Shown in pieces: positions 1 through 13,770 of a stretch of 64,000 bases of DNA. Source of the stretch: Anoplopoma fimbria. Its lineage: Eukaryota; Chordata; Actinopteri; Perciformes; Anoplopomatidae. The notes under the pieces are model-generated. The model had not been told where the DNA came from and ran no database searches. It saw nothing but the letters and a program-made list of their open reading frames with translations. The position numbers and the translations under genes were made by a program. The stretch spans positions 15,180,857 to 15,244,856 of the forward strand of contig NC_072465.1 in the NCBI RefSeq assembly GCF_027596085.1. Direction: 5' to 3'. The stretch's first letter is position 1. Each line of letters begins with the position of its first letter.

Positions 1-291
1 TCATTTATGTCATATACATTGAATGTGTTGTATCTCTGTTATGCTGTTCATTCTGTACACATGACATCTATTGCATTCTGTCCATCCTGGGAGAAGGATC
101 CCTCCTCTGTCGTTCTCCCATAGGTTTCTTCCTTTTTTCTCCCTGTTTAAGGGGTTTTTAGGGGAGTTTTTCCTGTGCCGATGTGAGGGAAGGACAGAGG
201 ATGTCGCATGTGTACAGATTGTAAAGCCCTCTGAGGCAAATTTGTAATTTGTGATTCTGAGCTATACAAAATAAACTGAATTGAATTGAAT
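1..291 (+). mobile_element. 3' end of a non-LTR-type retroelement, copy 1
   Basis: A repeat whose reverse complement recurs at 8633-8836. It ends in a short ATTGA-type tandem tail (about 273-291) preceded by the phrase CTATACAAAATAAACTG, the layout of a LINE 3' tail. It has no coding capacity. This copy keeps an internal stretch (about 102-173) that copy 2 lacks. The left side runs off the window, so its 5' limit is unknown. The family is not assigned; the end structure argues for a LINE tail, but a SINE body is possible. Confidence 0.6.
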
Positions 292-345
292 GTAATGCAT
301 CAATAACAACAACAACAACAATTATGATAATAATACTGATAATAC

Positions 346-561
346 TGGGCGGCTGTGGCACATGAGGTAGAGCGCTTGCCCCGCAACCACAAGGTCAGTG
401 GTTCGAACCTCTCTACAGGCAACATGCCGAGTTGTCCTTGAGCGAGACACCTAACCCCAAAATTGCTCCCCGGGTGCTTCATTGCAGCCCACTGCTCTTC
501 TGGGATGGAACCGAATTTCCCCATTGTGGGACTAATAAAGGCTTAATTATTATTATTATTA
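346..561 (+). mobile_element. tRNA-derived SINE
   Basis: The head resembles a tRNA gene: an A-box-like stretch near 354-368 (GGCACATGAGGTAGAGCG) and a B box at about 400-410 (GGTTCGAACCT). A tRNA-unrelated body follows (TGTCCTTGAGCGAGACACCTAA). The 3' end, AATTTCCCC..GGGACTAATAAAGG, matches the tail of the LINE-like element at 5069-5450 read in reverse. It ends in an ATT-type simple repeat. RNA polymerase III would transcribe an active copy. The body beyond the head and the tail sharing rule out a functional tRNA gene. Confidence 0.8.
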
Positions 562-612
562 TAATGACAACAATGATAATAATTATAGTTATGATAATAA
601 TAACAATACTAT
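540..612. repeat. ATT/AAT-rich simple repeat after the SINE
   Basis: Irregular runs of ATT, ATA and AAT triplets follow the SINE tail; a related AAC/AAT run lies on its other side at 301-345. This looks like the SINE's tail expanded next to, or inserted into, an older low-complexity tract. Confidence 0.6.
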
Positions 613-959
613 TTTACCTGTGACTGATTCTTTTTTTATGTAGTTTTTATCAGAAGCTTTAACAGTTAGAATTATGCTATTTATCCCTCTCTGTGTTTGC
701 TTAGTTATTCATTAATAATGGATGAATCATAAAGTTTTTCCTTTTTTTACATCTTTATAATAAATCTGTGTCATCGCTTAGGTATTACCTGAACTCTGTG
801 GAGATATTTACCTAAGGATGGTGAAGTATGTGACCTAAGTAAGCAGGATAACTGTGAAGATGGAGTTAAAGAGGATCATCACTACTCTAAACTCAGAGTG
901 CGCTGACGCATGACAGTGAACCTACAGCAGCACCCACCGACTGTTTGTTACACAAAGAT
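613..959. other. Intergenic, nothing recognised
   Basis: AT-rich DNA with no coding signal or clear repeat that I can identify. Confidence 0.4.
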
Positions 960-1590
960 ATTACCAATAACACAAAGTAACTAAGTACATTTACTTATAC
1001 TATATAAGTATAACCTAAAGCCTTCTTTACTTCACATGAGCATTTCAATTTTCTGCTTCAACTCCACTACATTTCAGAAGGAAATATTGTAAGTTTTACT
1101 TCATTACTTGTATTTTACAACTGCATTTTCTAGTTACTTATGTGTACACTTGTGTATTATATATCATATATTGGCATTATGTATATGAAACTATATATAT
1201 TTGATTGACTACCTAAAACTTATTTCTGCACACTTATATATGTAATATCCAGGAAGAAAATAAAAGGATCTGATGAAATAAAATAAAATACAATTACATT
1301 ACTTTGGTCTAAATACCTTGATATCAATACACTATTTTAAGTATGGAAACTATTTGTAAGTACTATAAGAACACAATATAAAACATGTTAAGATAGTAAA
1401 TGGGCTGTGAGTTCATTTTATTTTATTTGTCAAACATTTGATAAGATGTATTCACTGTTTATTTCCCTCAGCATAGTTAAGTAAGAAAATTGTGTCAAAA
1501 AGGTGAGTAAGTATTTGGTAAATTTGACTGATACTACTTTAACCTAAGTAAAGGATCTGACTTTTTCTTCCACTACTGGTTTGTAGGATG
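960..1590. mobile_element. Decayed interspersed repeat (AAGTA-rich family), copy 1
   Basis: Contains ACTAAGTACATTTACTTATA near 980 and AACTCCACTACATTTCAGAA near 1060, and ends in AAGTAAAGGATCTGACTTTT near 1560. Related phrases recur at 20930-21560 and, inverted, at 54170-54560. This matches a very common fish non-coding repeat, probably a non-autonomous DNA transposon. Borders are approximate and terminal repeats were not resolved. Confidence 0.5.
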
Positions 1591-2849
1591 GACTATGGTT
1601 TGTACAGATCCTTAAATCTAAAATCTAAAATAAATATAATAATAATCCAGTAAGGGCAATTGATCTATTATCCATGATTAGATTTATGTCAAATCTCGGA
1701 TGACATAAACTTAGATCTAAATATCAGTGTTATTGATTTAATAATCCGTAATTAGTTAAGTGAGTTCAAGTTGAAGCAGTTTTGGCCTTGCACTTTAATT
1801 ACATAAGAGTGGGTTATAAATTAACCACCTGTCCAGAGAGCCAGTAAATCCTTTCCTTCCCCACAGTGTTTCTGTCACGTCTGTCTGTCGCACCTTCAGT
1901 TGTCCTGGAGACAAACAGACCGGTCCATCCAGTTCCTCTGTCCTCAGGGGGAAATTAACCATGCCGACTGATGCTGGCTGAAATGTGAAGAATGTGCCGT
2001 CAAGTGCCTTTGGTGCTTAGCTGCTTTCCCAGTGCTGAACATATTGTAAAGTTTAACTCTACCAAGGATATTGTGAAATGCACATAATGAGCTCTTTGAT
2101 TCATTCATTAATTAATCATTCAGGCATTTATTCAGATATATTTATTGACTCATTTTGCTCATTCTATGATGGCAGTCTTTTAATTGCATATGAACACAGT
2201 TGATAAAAATGGTAAATTATGTTTTATATAAACATGGCTGTGTCATGGTGCCAGACAATGCTAGTACATGCACCACTATACAGCATTTTTTATTGATCAA
2301 CTCCTGCTGGCCTTTGTTTCCATGTTATTTTAGCCATCAATCATACAATCCCTTCCTGTGCATTAGGAATCCAAAAGGAGTGCAAAGTCAGCAGACATTA
2401 TTGGTTTATAGACCAAGATATTGTAAAAGGAGGTGAAGACCGAAAGACCATAAATATTTTGCATTCCATCATGATGAGGTATAAATCGGTCGTGAATGGA
2501 AACGAAACTGACGATGATTTCAGAACCAGATTTGTTGTGTGGAAGAATGTGTGCAGTTACTAAAATGACAGCAGTCACAGAGTGTTCCATAGTTACAGAT
2601 CTCTTAACTTAAGCAGCTTTCATTTTTGACAGCAGTATTTCTTCAGAAGAGAGTACTCACAATGAAAACTGTTCACAGTGAGGTCTGTGAGCCTGCACGC
2701 AGATCTGATTTATGTAGATCTGTTCATGTATGTGTTGCTTGCTCTATATACTGTATGTGTTCTATGCATTTCAAGTATCCCCTGATCATGTATGGCAATA
2801 CATTGTGCTTAACAACATTAGTATTCCAATTGCTCTTGGTGTTTATTTC
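1591..2849. other. Intergenic, nothing recognised
   Basis: AT-rich DNA. A 146-codon open frame begins at 2626 from a TTG with no ATG context, has low-complexity composition and matches no protein family I know. I do not call it a gene. Confidence 0.4.
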
Positions 2850-3425
2850 TTATCTATATAGGGTGACTCTATGGGGTATTTCTGAAGGCCAACCCCAGAA
2901 ATCAGCATCGCACTGGTTCCCTCTACAAAAAGCCATTGGGATTATTCCATTGCATTTGGGATTATTGCAGATTTTTATTTTTTTAAATATTTATTTATGT
3001 GGCAAAGAAACCAACACGTTTAGCAAGATAATCTTCACAGTTGAACATCACTTTTATGATTTTTGAAGCGTGAACGCATTCAGCAGAAGTAAAAAGCTAA
3101 CATTAGGCTATAAATGAACTACACTGTATTTGCATGAGTGCAAGTAAACACAACAAGGCTGTGAAGGCTGACTACTCGGCGTGCTGACATTCAGTAGTCT
3201 AATTTAGCCTCTTATTAGAAACTGTCTTTTTTACATTTTTGACATTCAAAAGCTTCCATATTCATAAGCAGGGTTTTAACTGACATATTTTTTTCATTGA
3301 ACAAAACTTTCAAATATTCTACGCTTGTTAACCAAAGACCTTATTTAAGGCCTCTAACCAAAAACCCATTTTTAAAAAACCATTGACTTTGAGACGAGGG
3401 AACCGGAAGTACAAAAACATTAAAT
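2850..3425. mobile_element. Possible transposon remnant
   Basis: The stretch GACTTTGAGACGAGGGAACC at about 3389-3408, ahead of a CCGGAAGT, and the phrase around 2880-2945 (GGTTCCCTCTACAAAAAGCC) resemble a fish interspersed repeat I know only by its recurring text. No second copy in this window confirms it and the borders are a guess. Confidence 0.25.
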
Positions 3426-3944
3426 CATTTCTGGGTTTTAGGACTCAGTCCTGCACCACACTATGTAAATCTGTGCAGGGACCACAGATTAACTTTTTGT
3501 GGCTAACTCATTTATCTCTATTTTAAAAACAATAAAGCAAACAAAAAAGCAGTCAGGCAACATTTCATTAACCATTTTATGTTGTCCTTCTTTCTTTACT
3601 TAACCCGTACGTACCTCAGAGTTACTTAATCTTTTCTCCTGTGTCAATGACCCTCTCGCTGTGAGGTTGAGTTCATGTCAATGTCTGCAGTGGCGTAGGT
3701 TTAACACATTCAAAGTTATGAGTTGACTGACCAAATTCCTCACCCCCAGGCCCTCTGAAAAGCATCAGACCACATTCCTCGCTCCCATTTCACCTGCGAG
3801 AAAATGACAGCACACTGACATTAAAATCACAACCCAGTGAAGGAGAGGGCCAGTAAAGCAGGTGAACATCCACATACAATAAGTCCTACTTTTTTATTTA
3901 TGGTACTTCCTATTGAGTGATAAATAGCGAATGTTAGCATGATA
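3426..3944. other. Intergenic, nothing recognised
   Basis: No coding signal and no clear repeat seen. Confidence 0.4.
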
Positions 3945-4065
3945 TCACAGTTAACCAATAAGGTGCAAAAGGAAAACATTATACATGCTAAACATTAACA
4001 TGCTTCGTATTATCATCGTGAGCATGCTAATGGTAGCATCAAGTACAGAGCTGTTTATGAAACAA
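3945..4065. mobile_element. Fragment of a GCTAACATGCTAA-type fish repeat
   Basis: Clustered GCTAA / TTAGC motifs (ATGTTAGCATGATATC, GAGCATGCTAATGGTAGCAT). The same motif set recurs near 62225-62260. It is probably a piece of one repeat family; the element type is not assigned. Confidence 0.4.
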
Positions 4066-4630
4066 CAGAACAGAACATGACAGGAAAGCATTAACATAAA
4101 ATCAAATTAAGAACACAAATTCATTATTAAATAATGCTACCTCAGCATGTACATAAAACAAACAGGGAGGGAACAAAAAGAAGCAAAAAAAACAGAAACA
4201 AGGGGGATTGATATTCAAATATATCCACAGATACAGAAAACGTATGCTTGGTAGGCTTAGTACGGGCCACATACAACCGAAATAAGTGCTAAGGATAGAC
4301 GTGTTGGATAATCTTTCACAGGGAAGATAATAAGATTAAAGTTATCTATAATACAGAAAAAGTTACACATCACACTAAATATGGAAAAGTATTTTGGTCA
4401 GTTGAACACATAGTTGAGTAATGATGATAAATCCATATGTGTTGCAGAGTTCATCAAGCATAATAATGCCTACGTAGAAACTTAATGAGCAGTGGTTATT
4501 GATATTTGATTCATAAAAGCCAGTCAGAAAATATAATTTTTGGGCCAGCTGGTGTCATTTTGTACACTAAAGATGAATTTCTGCTCTTGGGTCTCTTGTA
4601 TTAGTTAAGTCTTTGCTTTGCAAGCAAAGT
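4066..4630. other. Upstream flank of the GCAP gene, nothing recognised
   Basis: AT-rich DNA with no CpG island and no clear TATA box. It should contain some of the photoreceptor promoter, but apart from the site at 4631 nothing stands out. Confidence 0.35.
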
Positions 4631-4636
4631 GGATTA
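4631..4636 (-). promoter_or_regulatory. CRX/OTX-like site upstream of the GCAP gene
   Basis: GGATTA (TAATCC on the other strand) lies about 190 bases before the start codon. CRX/OTX homeodomain factors bind this core in photoreceptor promoters. A six-base match occurs often by chance, so this rests mainly on the neighbouring gene being photoreceptor-specific. If an acceptor-like T-rich tract at 4800-4813 is real, the promoter lies farther upstream and this site would be intronic or leader sequence. Confidence 0.3.
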
Positions 4637-4823
4637 CAATTTCTGAGCCTTTCACAGCACAGAGACGCACAGAGAGATGATTGGCTCACACAAACTCTGC
4701 AACCTGCTGCTTGTTTTTAGTCTGCATACTGGCCATGCACGGATGTTCGGGGGATGCGATATATTCTGGTTATAGTTTTTACAGGATTTCATATATCCAT
4801 TTTATTTTTTTAGATAAGCAGAC

Positions 4824-7025
<2,202 letters not shown>

Positions 7026-7653
7026 TACTTCCAACTGTGTGGATCCTGATACATTTTTGAATATAACTGTGCCACAGCTGAAGAGGTGGGTTAAGGATAA
7101 CCCACAACTCATCAGGACTAACGGATGTGGACCAGTCTCTTGGTCATTGTCAAAGTGCAGCACGGCAGTACTGGTTTTTACTCACATATTGATGAGTCAG
7201 CAAAGACTTTCCATCGACCCCAGATATTAAAGTTGCGTTTATAAAAGGAAAGCAACTTTAACTATCATTGCTCAGGTGCATCCTCTGCTGGACTCCATCT
7301 GAAATGAAACACTGCATGGTTTCTGTCCAATTTCCATTGAGTGCCAAAATGTCCATTTATTTTAGCCATTGAATGATGTTGGACATTAAATACATATCTA
7401 ACTTTATGTGATTATGGGAAAACAACAGACCCGATAACTTCCTTAATTGTAGTGTTTTATAAACTGTACTGTAGAGCCACCTGAGATTTCACTGCTTCAG
7501 AGCCATTACAGAGATGTAAGTATTTTTGTGGAGATGTTTTGTACTGTGAAAGAATTAGATACAAAACGCTAACTGCTACTTCTACTACCACTACTACTAC
7601 TACACTACTACTACACTGTGGTATATTTAAAGTAGCTCTAATGTAAAAGATTG

Positions 7654-7666
7654 AATAAACAATAAA
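7654..7666 (+). terminator. Poly(A) signals of the GCAP gene
   Basis: Two AATAAA hexamers almost back to back (7654-7659 and 7661-7666), about 630 bases after the stop codon. They are the best candidate for the 3' end of the transcript. The intervening 3' UTR carries a short irregular ACT-rich run near 7580-7616. Confidence 0.65.
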
Positions 7667-7669
7667 AGT

Positions 7670-8632
7670 ACCTTTTTACAAACCGTATGCCTTTCCTCTT
7701 TAATTAGCCTCTAGTTTGAATCCTTTTCCATTTGGATTTTGACTGTTTATTTCAAGTTGTGTTTGTTTCGATTGTTTCCCCTAAATTGTCCTTAAGTTGT
7801 CCTTTCAAATTAAAAGTGTTAAGCGATAAGCATATCCAGCATTTATGTTATAAACAGGACAGTTAGTGATAGATTTGTATTCATTCTTTGTTTTCATTTA
7901 TTTTTTTCTGTTAGTTCTATTCGGTCAATTAGATCTTCTAGAACCAACTAACTGTCTTTGACTGACATAATAACTGGAAAAATTCACGTAGAGTCCCCCA
8001 CAAGTTTGTGATGACTTTGTTTTCGCTGGTTCCCAAACATTTTGGCATTTTGCGTCAACTTAAAATCAAGTAATATCTCCTCTTGAACCCTCATCACAGG
8101 TAATGACATTAATGTGGACAGTCTGGGAGTTTAGGCTCATTATTTGACTCATTTTCAGGGGCCTGAAGAGTATTAAGTATACCACAACAAGTTGGCAAAA
8201 ATGTAAGCAAAGTCTGCTAAAATGTACCTAATATTGTGGAATATGTTGTTTTTTTCATCGGGTGCCCCCTCTACAGTCCCCTTTATTTGAAACTTATGTT
8301 GGGACATTATGGGATGCTGACCCTCTGGCTGGGACCTACGCACACCTTACTGGAGGGAGTCCTTCATCCTTGTAATGCTATACAGCGGGCACTTGTACCC
8401 AAAACAAACCAACACACCCAGCCACTATCGGCTCAGACAGCCATCTAAATCAGAATGCAAATCATTAGCATCACACACATGGTGACAGGCTTATTATGGA
8501 TATCATGTCGAAACCAGGAAACCCAAAGGCAAATTTGCCTAGCTGCATATCGGACACACATCTCAAAGAAAGCCAAGAGTAGTTTCAGGGAGTGGTTTGT
8601 TATTGTCTGGCTGTTTTGTCTTTTATAAGCGA
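7670..8632. other. Intergenic between the GCAP gene and the repeat before irf6
   Basis: No coding signal and no clear repeat recognised. Confidence 0.4.
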
Positions 8633-8836
8633 CATTCAATTCAATTCAGTTTATTTTGTATAGCCCAGAATCACAAATTACAAATTTGCCTCAGAGGGCT
8701 TTACAATCTGTACACATGCGACATCCTCTGTCCTTCCCTCACATCGGCACAGGATCCTTCTCCCAGGGTGGACAGAATGCAATAGATGTCATGTGTACAG
8801 AATGAACAGCATAACAGAGATACAACACATTCAATG
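8633..8836 (-). mobile_element. 3' end of the same retroelement as 1-291, copy 2, inverted
   Basis: It begins with the (ATTCA)n tail in reverse and is the reverse complement of copy 1 except for one clean internal deletion of 72 bases, corresponding to 102-173 of copy 1. The break falls at a shared TCC, which suggests a microhomology deletion. The 5' end of the element is broken at the hairpin described at 8812-8870. Confidence 0.65.
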
Positions 8837-8870
8837 TTGTATCTCTGTTACGGTTGATCATCATCAACCG
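8812..8870. repeat. Two adjacent perfect hairpins at the broken end of the repeat copy
   Basis: Hairpin 1: arms 8812-8827 and 8835-8850 are exact reverse complements (16 bp) around a 7-base loop. Hairpin 2 begins at the next base: arms 8851-8858 and 8863-8870 (8 bp) around CATC. The left arm of hairpin 1 belongs to the retroelement, while the right arm is new relative to copy 1, so the fold-back arose at or after insertion. Confidence 0.8.
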
Positions 8871-9440
8871 TCCACCGTCTTGAACCACTTTGAGTAAATT
8901 AACCATTTTCTGTGGAAACTTCCACTCTGCCTGCATGTTGAGTCATAAATATTGTCTGCCATTGTGCAGTGTTTTGCTTTATGGATATGAAGTAGGCTAC
9001 GTAAGCCACTCATATTAATTAATTAAAGATACAACTGTAGTTTTGTTCTCACGCTTTGGAAAAAAAGGGTCAGAAAATAGAAATATATATATGTAAAAAA
9101 ATGTAATTGTATAAACGTCAGTGGAGGGAAAAATCCCCCAATCCCCTTTTTGTTAAAGGAGTATTCGATAATTTAGTTCCCTTGATAAAATATATTTTTT
9201 CCTAAATATTTCTGTGCATTATGATATATGCTCGCATATATCGACGAAAATGACCAATGAAATTGTGGAGAAAAAAAAAAAATATGGCCATATGGTCAGA
9301 TTTCTCTGCCAAAGACAAATGTATGTATGTGTGAGACTATGTACATTTATAATTATTCTTCATCAGATCGCTTCTCTCTAAATTGAGGTTGGGTGACTGT
9401 GAGATTAAGCTCAGAGGGGCAAAAAAAAATAACGTGACCA
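8871..9440. other. Flank upstream of the irf6 promoter
   Basis: AT-rich, with TATA-like runs and an A13 tract near 9275. Nothing specific recognised. Confidence 0.35.
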
Positions 9441-9444
9441 CCCC

Positions 9445-9660
9445 CACGTGCTCCATGAAGAGCCATCCACTCAGCTGCTCACAAAAGGTGAGTCACCGTC
9501 GTGACGTCACCCACGTACCTGAGTTTCGGTGAGGAGAGGGGAAGGGCCGAGCCCGAGCGAACAACAACAGCTCCTCGGAGTCCTCCGGGATTAATGTGTT
9601 GTTATTCGCGGCCGCCCTAGTCCGAGTTCATATCAGTGAGGTTTTTTTTTTTTTTTTCTT
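9445..9660 (+). promoter_or_regulatory. irf6 promoter with E-box, AP-1 and CRE sites
   Basis: The base composition changes abruptly to CpG-rich. It contains a CACGTG E-box (9445-9450), a consensus AP-1 site TGAGTCA (9489-9495) and a full palindromic CRE TGACGTCA (9502-9509), 6 bases apart. GC-rich DNA with a NotI-type GCGGCCGC near 9608 follows. No TATA box is clear, so initiation is probably dispersed within about 9530-9600. The site calls are sequence matches; their use is inferred from position just before the leader exon. Confidence 0.55.
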
Positions 9661-9772
9661 TGAGTGAATCTGCAGCAGTTGAAGGATTTACAGAGTGAAC
9701 GCGGTTTTACCTCCAGCTGCTGCTTAGCAGGCCGCCGAGGACAGACTTCGCCAACTTCCTGGTTTGCCACAG
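9545..9772 (+). other. irf6: irf6 non-coding first exon (5' limit uncertain)
   Basis: The GC-rich leader ends in CCACAG followed by a strong donor GTATGT at 9773. The next acceptor, CTCTTCAG at 10093-10100, puts the start codon five bases into exon 2. The 5' limit is a guess, because only the donor is visible. Confidence 0.5.
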
Positions 9773-10105
9773 GTATGTGTGTCGTTCAGTTCAGTATCGT
9801 GTTTTGTCGCTCTGTTTATTTGAGTTTGGGATCTATTCCACTTTATATTCACATTTTAAAGATATGCTGACCCACCATGCACGGTCTAACCTGTAAACAG
9901 CTGCGATTATATGTCAAATAACTAAATAAGTCAAAGGTCATTCCGCCTGTCAAAAGGTTTGGCAGTTTGGAAATGTTTGGAAATCCCCGCTCGTGCAGGG
10001 TTTCTGTGAACACGCTTCATTGTCTGTCACTTAGTTTATTAATCTGGCTGTTGAGAAATGATCCGCATGAGCAATCAACCGGTTTGTGTTGTCTCTTCAG
10101 CCAGG

Positions 10106-13100
10106 ATGGCGGTCACCCCTCGACGTGTCCGCCTGAAGCCCTGGCTGGTCGCTCAGGTAGACAGCGGCCGATACCCAGGTCTGGTGTGGATTGACCGGGA
10201 AGCCATGCGCTTCAGGATCCCTTGGAAACACGCCACACGACACACACCGCAGCACGAGGACGAGGACACCATATTTAAGGTGAAGGCTCTTCAATGACAC
10301 CAGATGTCATGGAAATAAAGAAAATATTCAGCTTAAAGAGGACTGTATGTAGTGGAGTGTTTGTTCACCCCGAGGCAGACTGTCAACACTTGTAAATTGT
10401 TCACGGTTTTTAGTCAACATTTTCATCCCATGTTTAAGCAAATGTTTATACGGGTTCATACCTGCTTTAAAGAAAGAAAAATGAAAAAAAAAAAGTAAAA
10501 TCTTTGCATGACTCTGAAGCAACATCTGGTTTTGCAACCGAGTTACAGCTACCTCTCTCAGGCCTCTTACATTAGTAAAGCCATGGGGTCATGTAGGTGG
10601 GCTAAAGGGCATAAAGGTTAAGTAGATGGGTAGGCCAACTAGCATTAGGTCTGTATTTGTGTTGCTGCAATTAAAGATCCTGTTTTTCTATGGTACTGTG
10701 TACATTTCCTCGTATGAGATAATTGCGTTGTCATTGTCCCTGTGCAGACACCAAACTAGATGGGGAAAGTGAAATTGTAGGGACTTGTGTAACGTTAGTA
10801 AACTAGACCTTCTTGGTACTGAGCACATAAATGGGTGACACATTGTACACATGCTTCAGGATTAAGGAAGTCTTTCGGGGTGATGAGTCTCTTACATTTT
10901 GTTTACATTTAATGGTATAGCGAAATAAATACATTTATAAATACATTCATAAGCATGTCTCATGCACATTATGTACTTGATGACATCATTGTCCATAATC
11001 TTGGATATTTCTTTGGACAGACACGTCACATAGAGCATCAGCTATTTTTAGAAAAATAGTTTAATTATGTTGATCCTGTTCAGGTATCTGAACTGTTTAA
11101 ACAGGACTGTGATATTGACACCTCTGTATGTTTAAATGTTCCTCCAGGCATGGGCTGTGGAGACCGGGAAGTTTCAAGAGGGAGTTGATGAACCTGATCC
11201 TGCAAAGTGGAAAGCTCAGCTTCGATGTGCCCTGAACAAAAGCAGAGAATTCCACCTGGTCTTCGATGGCACCAAAGAGGTTCCCATGAATCCTTTGAAG
11301 ATATATGATGTCTGTGAAATCCCACCGCCCTCCATTAACCAAGGTAAATAAGAGATGGTTCAATATGACAGACTGTCTTCATCCTCGATTACAAGTTTTC
11401 CTTCATTTCACTTCATTTTCTAATACTTACCCCCACAGCCTCCTCAGACGCTGGTTCTTGGACTCCACATGAGGATGAGGAAGATATTCCAGATACACCA
11501 GAGTCTCTCCCTCCCTACCCATCCAATGGTGAATGATTTCTCCTCACACATTACGCATATTTAATGACAGAACATCAAAAAAGCAAAGCGGCAAAGTTTG
11601 ACATCTTTAAATTCCGCTTATTAATTATTTTCTCTTTCCTCATTCAGGTTGCAGTCCCTCTCCTCTTATAATGTGGTCTCCTAGCTCAGACTCGCAGAGT
11701 TCCAGTTGCCCCCCTTCAAATGAGGTCTGGCCCAAAGAGGAGTCTGTTAAAATCTGGCCTAAAGAGGAGCCTGTAGATGTGGAGATGCAGCCATCTCCCA
11801 TGTTGCCTCCTGCTCCACTGCCCGATCACCCGATGCAGCCCCCTCCTCTACCCGACGCCTTTTTTGCCTCTCCAGAAATGTGGATCAGTTCCCTCCCGAG
11901 TAAGCACTTCTTCTAATATTGTTAAAATCCAGTGAACACCACGCATCGTTAAAGAGAGATCACCCAAAGCACTAACTTATGTTTACCTGTTTCTCAGTCA
12001 GTAGATTCAGACAGATTTAGTGCCACAGGCTGATGCAGTGTGGGGACACCTGCTGTAGCTTTTCACAGTCTGTATTTTCTTAAACAGCTTGGCATTGTAG
12101 TTTTTATTAAACGATGCCCAAAAATGAATGGTCCCTTTTTTGGGGACTATTTTTTAGCTATGCTTTATTGTTTACAGCAGCAGGACGATGTGTGTGTGTG
12201 TGTGTGTGAGATCGACTCCAACTAAACTACATTGCAAATGTTCATTGTAATGCGGAATAATGTCTCTTATTGATGACCATAATTGAGGTTCATGGCACAC
12301 AGCCAATACTTGTTACAAGGATCAATTCATTGTCATCCAAAATTTATAGAATAATTTAATTAAAGATGACCAATATTAATGTCTCCAAATTTTGAGGGCA
12401 CTTCAGGTACAGTGGGAGAGATTTTAAGTTTATGTTGTTTGGGTGAACCGTACCCGTTTTCAAGCATAACTTCAGTTGTACGTCAAACATGGTTTTAACG
12501 CGTGTCTACATTTGTCTCGGACCCAGTGACAGACCTGGAGGTGCAGTTCCTGTACAGAGGGAAGGAGATGTGTCCCACAGCCAACGTCAGTAACCCGCAG
12601 GGCTGCAGACTGTTCTACGGAGACCTTGGCCCCATGGTCAACCAGGAGGAGCTGTTCGGGCCGGTGAACCTGGAGCAGCTACGCTTTCCGACCACAGAGC
12701 ACATTACCAACGACAAGCAAAGGGTTTTCACTAACCGCCTGCTGGATGTGATGGACCGAGGCCTGATCCTGGAGGTCAGCGGTCACGATATATACGCGGT
12801 GCGTCTCTGCCAGTGCAAGGTGTACTGGTCCGGTCCCTGTGCTCCAAATCCAGCTGCTCCAAATCTTATAGAACGCCAGAGGAAGGTCAAACTCTTCTGC
12901 CTGGAGTCTTTTCTCAGTGGTAAGTAAAAATCTCACTTTTATTGGGACAATTAGTTAAACAATTTGAGGTATATGTAGATTTTATTAACATTTTGGTCTT
13001 TGCAGCTCTTAAAAAATGGAATAATCTCTTAGAAGAAATTCTAATAGTAATAACTAATAACTGTTTGTATGGTTTACAGGAGTGATAGCCCACCAGCGCG

Positions 13101-13770
13101 GCCAGACACCAATCCCTCCTAACTTTGAAATCAACTTGTGTTTTGGAGAGGAGTGGCCTGATGGGAGACCCAAAGAGAGGAAACTTATCATGGTTCAGGT
13201 GAGAATCATTGTTTGTAAGAAGAAGTAATGAATCTTTGTGGTTATCACAGGACAATAAAGGCCAGTAATCAGCTTCACTTCTTACCTGTGCATGAAAAAA
13301 CTTAATCTCTGTTTACAGCAGTTGAAAGAAAAGTTGACTCAATGAGATTAGTCATCTGCATCTAGGCGAAAAGTTTCGTCTTATTTAAAAAAAATATATA
13401 TATATATTATATATTTATATTTATAGGAAACAAAATCTGTTTAATTCAACTTAGCTCTTAACTCCTTTCCAAACAACACTCATATTTCTCTTCTCATACT
13501 AAGTATGGCTATTTATCTGTGTAACATTTGATCCCACAGATCATTCCTGTGGTGGCCCGCATGATCAGCGAGATGTTTTCTGGAGACAACACACGGTCAT
13601 TCGACAGCGGCAGCGTTCGCTTGCAGATCTCCATCCCAGATATCAAAGACAACATAGTGACCCACCTAAAGCAGCTGTACTGCCTGCTGCAGACGCACCA
13701 GGGCCAGGATGGCTGGACGTTGCCCCCCGGACCGGGCTTGAACATCGTCCAGGCTCTGCAGGCACAGTGA
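10106..13770 (+). CDS. irf6: Interferon regulatory factor 6
   Basis: Transcription factor of epidermal and oral-periderm differentiation; human IRF6 mutations cause Van der Woude and popliteal pterygium syndromes. Coding exons: 10106-10279, 11148-11343, 11439-11528, 11648-11899, 12527-12919, 13080-13198, 13540-13770; all join in phase to 484 aa (human 467). The N-terminal IRF DNA-binding domain (residues about 10-120) has the tryptophan series W13, W28, W40, W60, W79, and R84, a human disease hotspot. The middle (about 125-237) is a Pro/Ser/Glu linker with two WPKEE motifs. The association domain follows ([16 protein letters not shown] start, [46 protein letters not shown]). The C-terminal part ([17 protein letters not shown]) matches IRF6 more closely than IRF5. 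Exon 2 gives the start at 10106 after CAGG. It lies downstream of the GCAP gene and upstream of eps8l3, all on the same strand. Confidence 0.96.

Noticed and set aside
346..420. tRNA gene
   Set aside because: A and B boxes are present, but the head continues into a SINE body with a LINE-type tail and a simple repeat, and the cloverleaf pairings are not kept.
2626..3066. 146-codon open frame
   Set aside because: It has a non-ATG start, low-complexity hydrophobic text and partial overlap with a probable transposon remnant.
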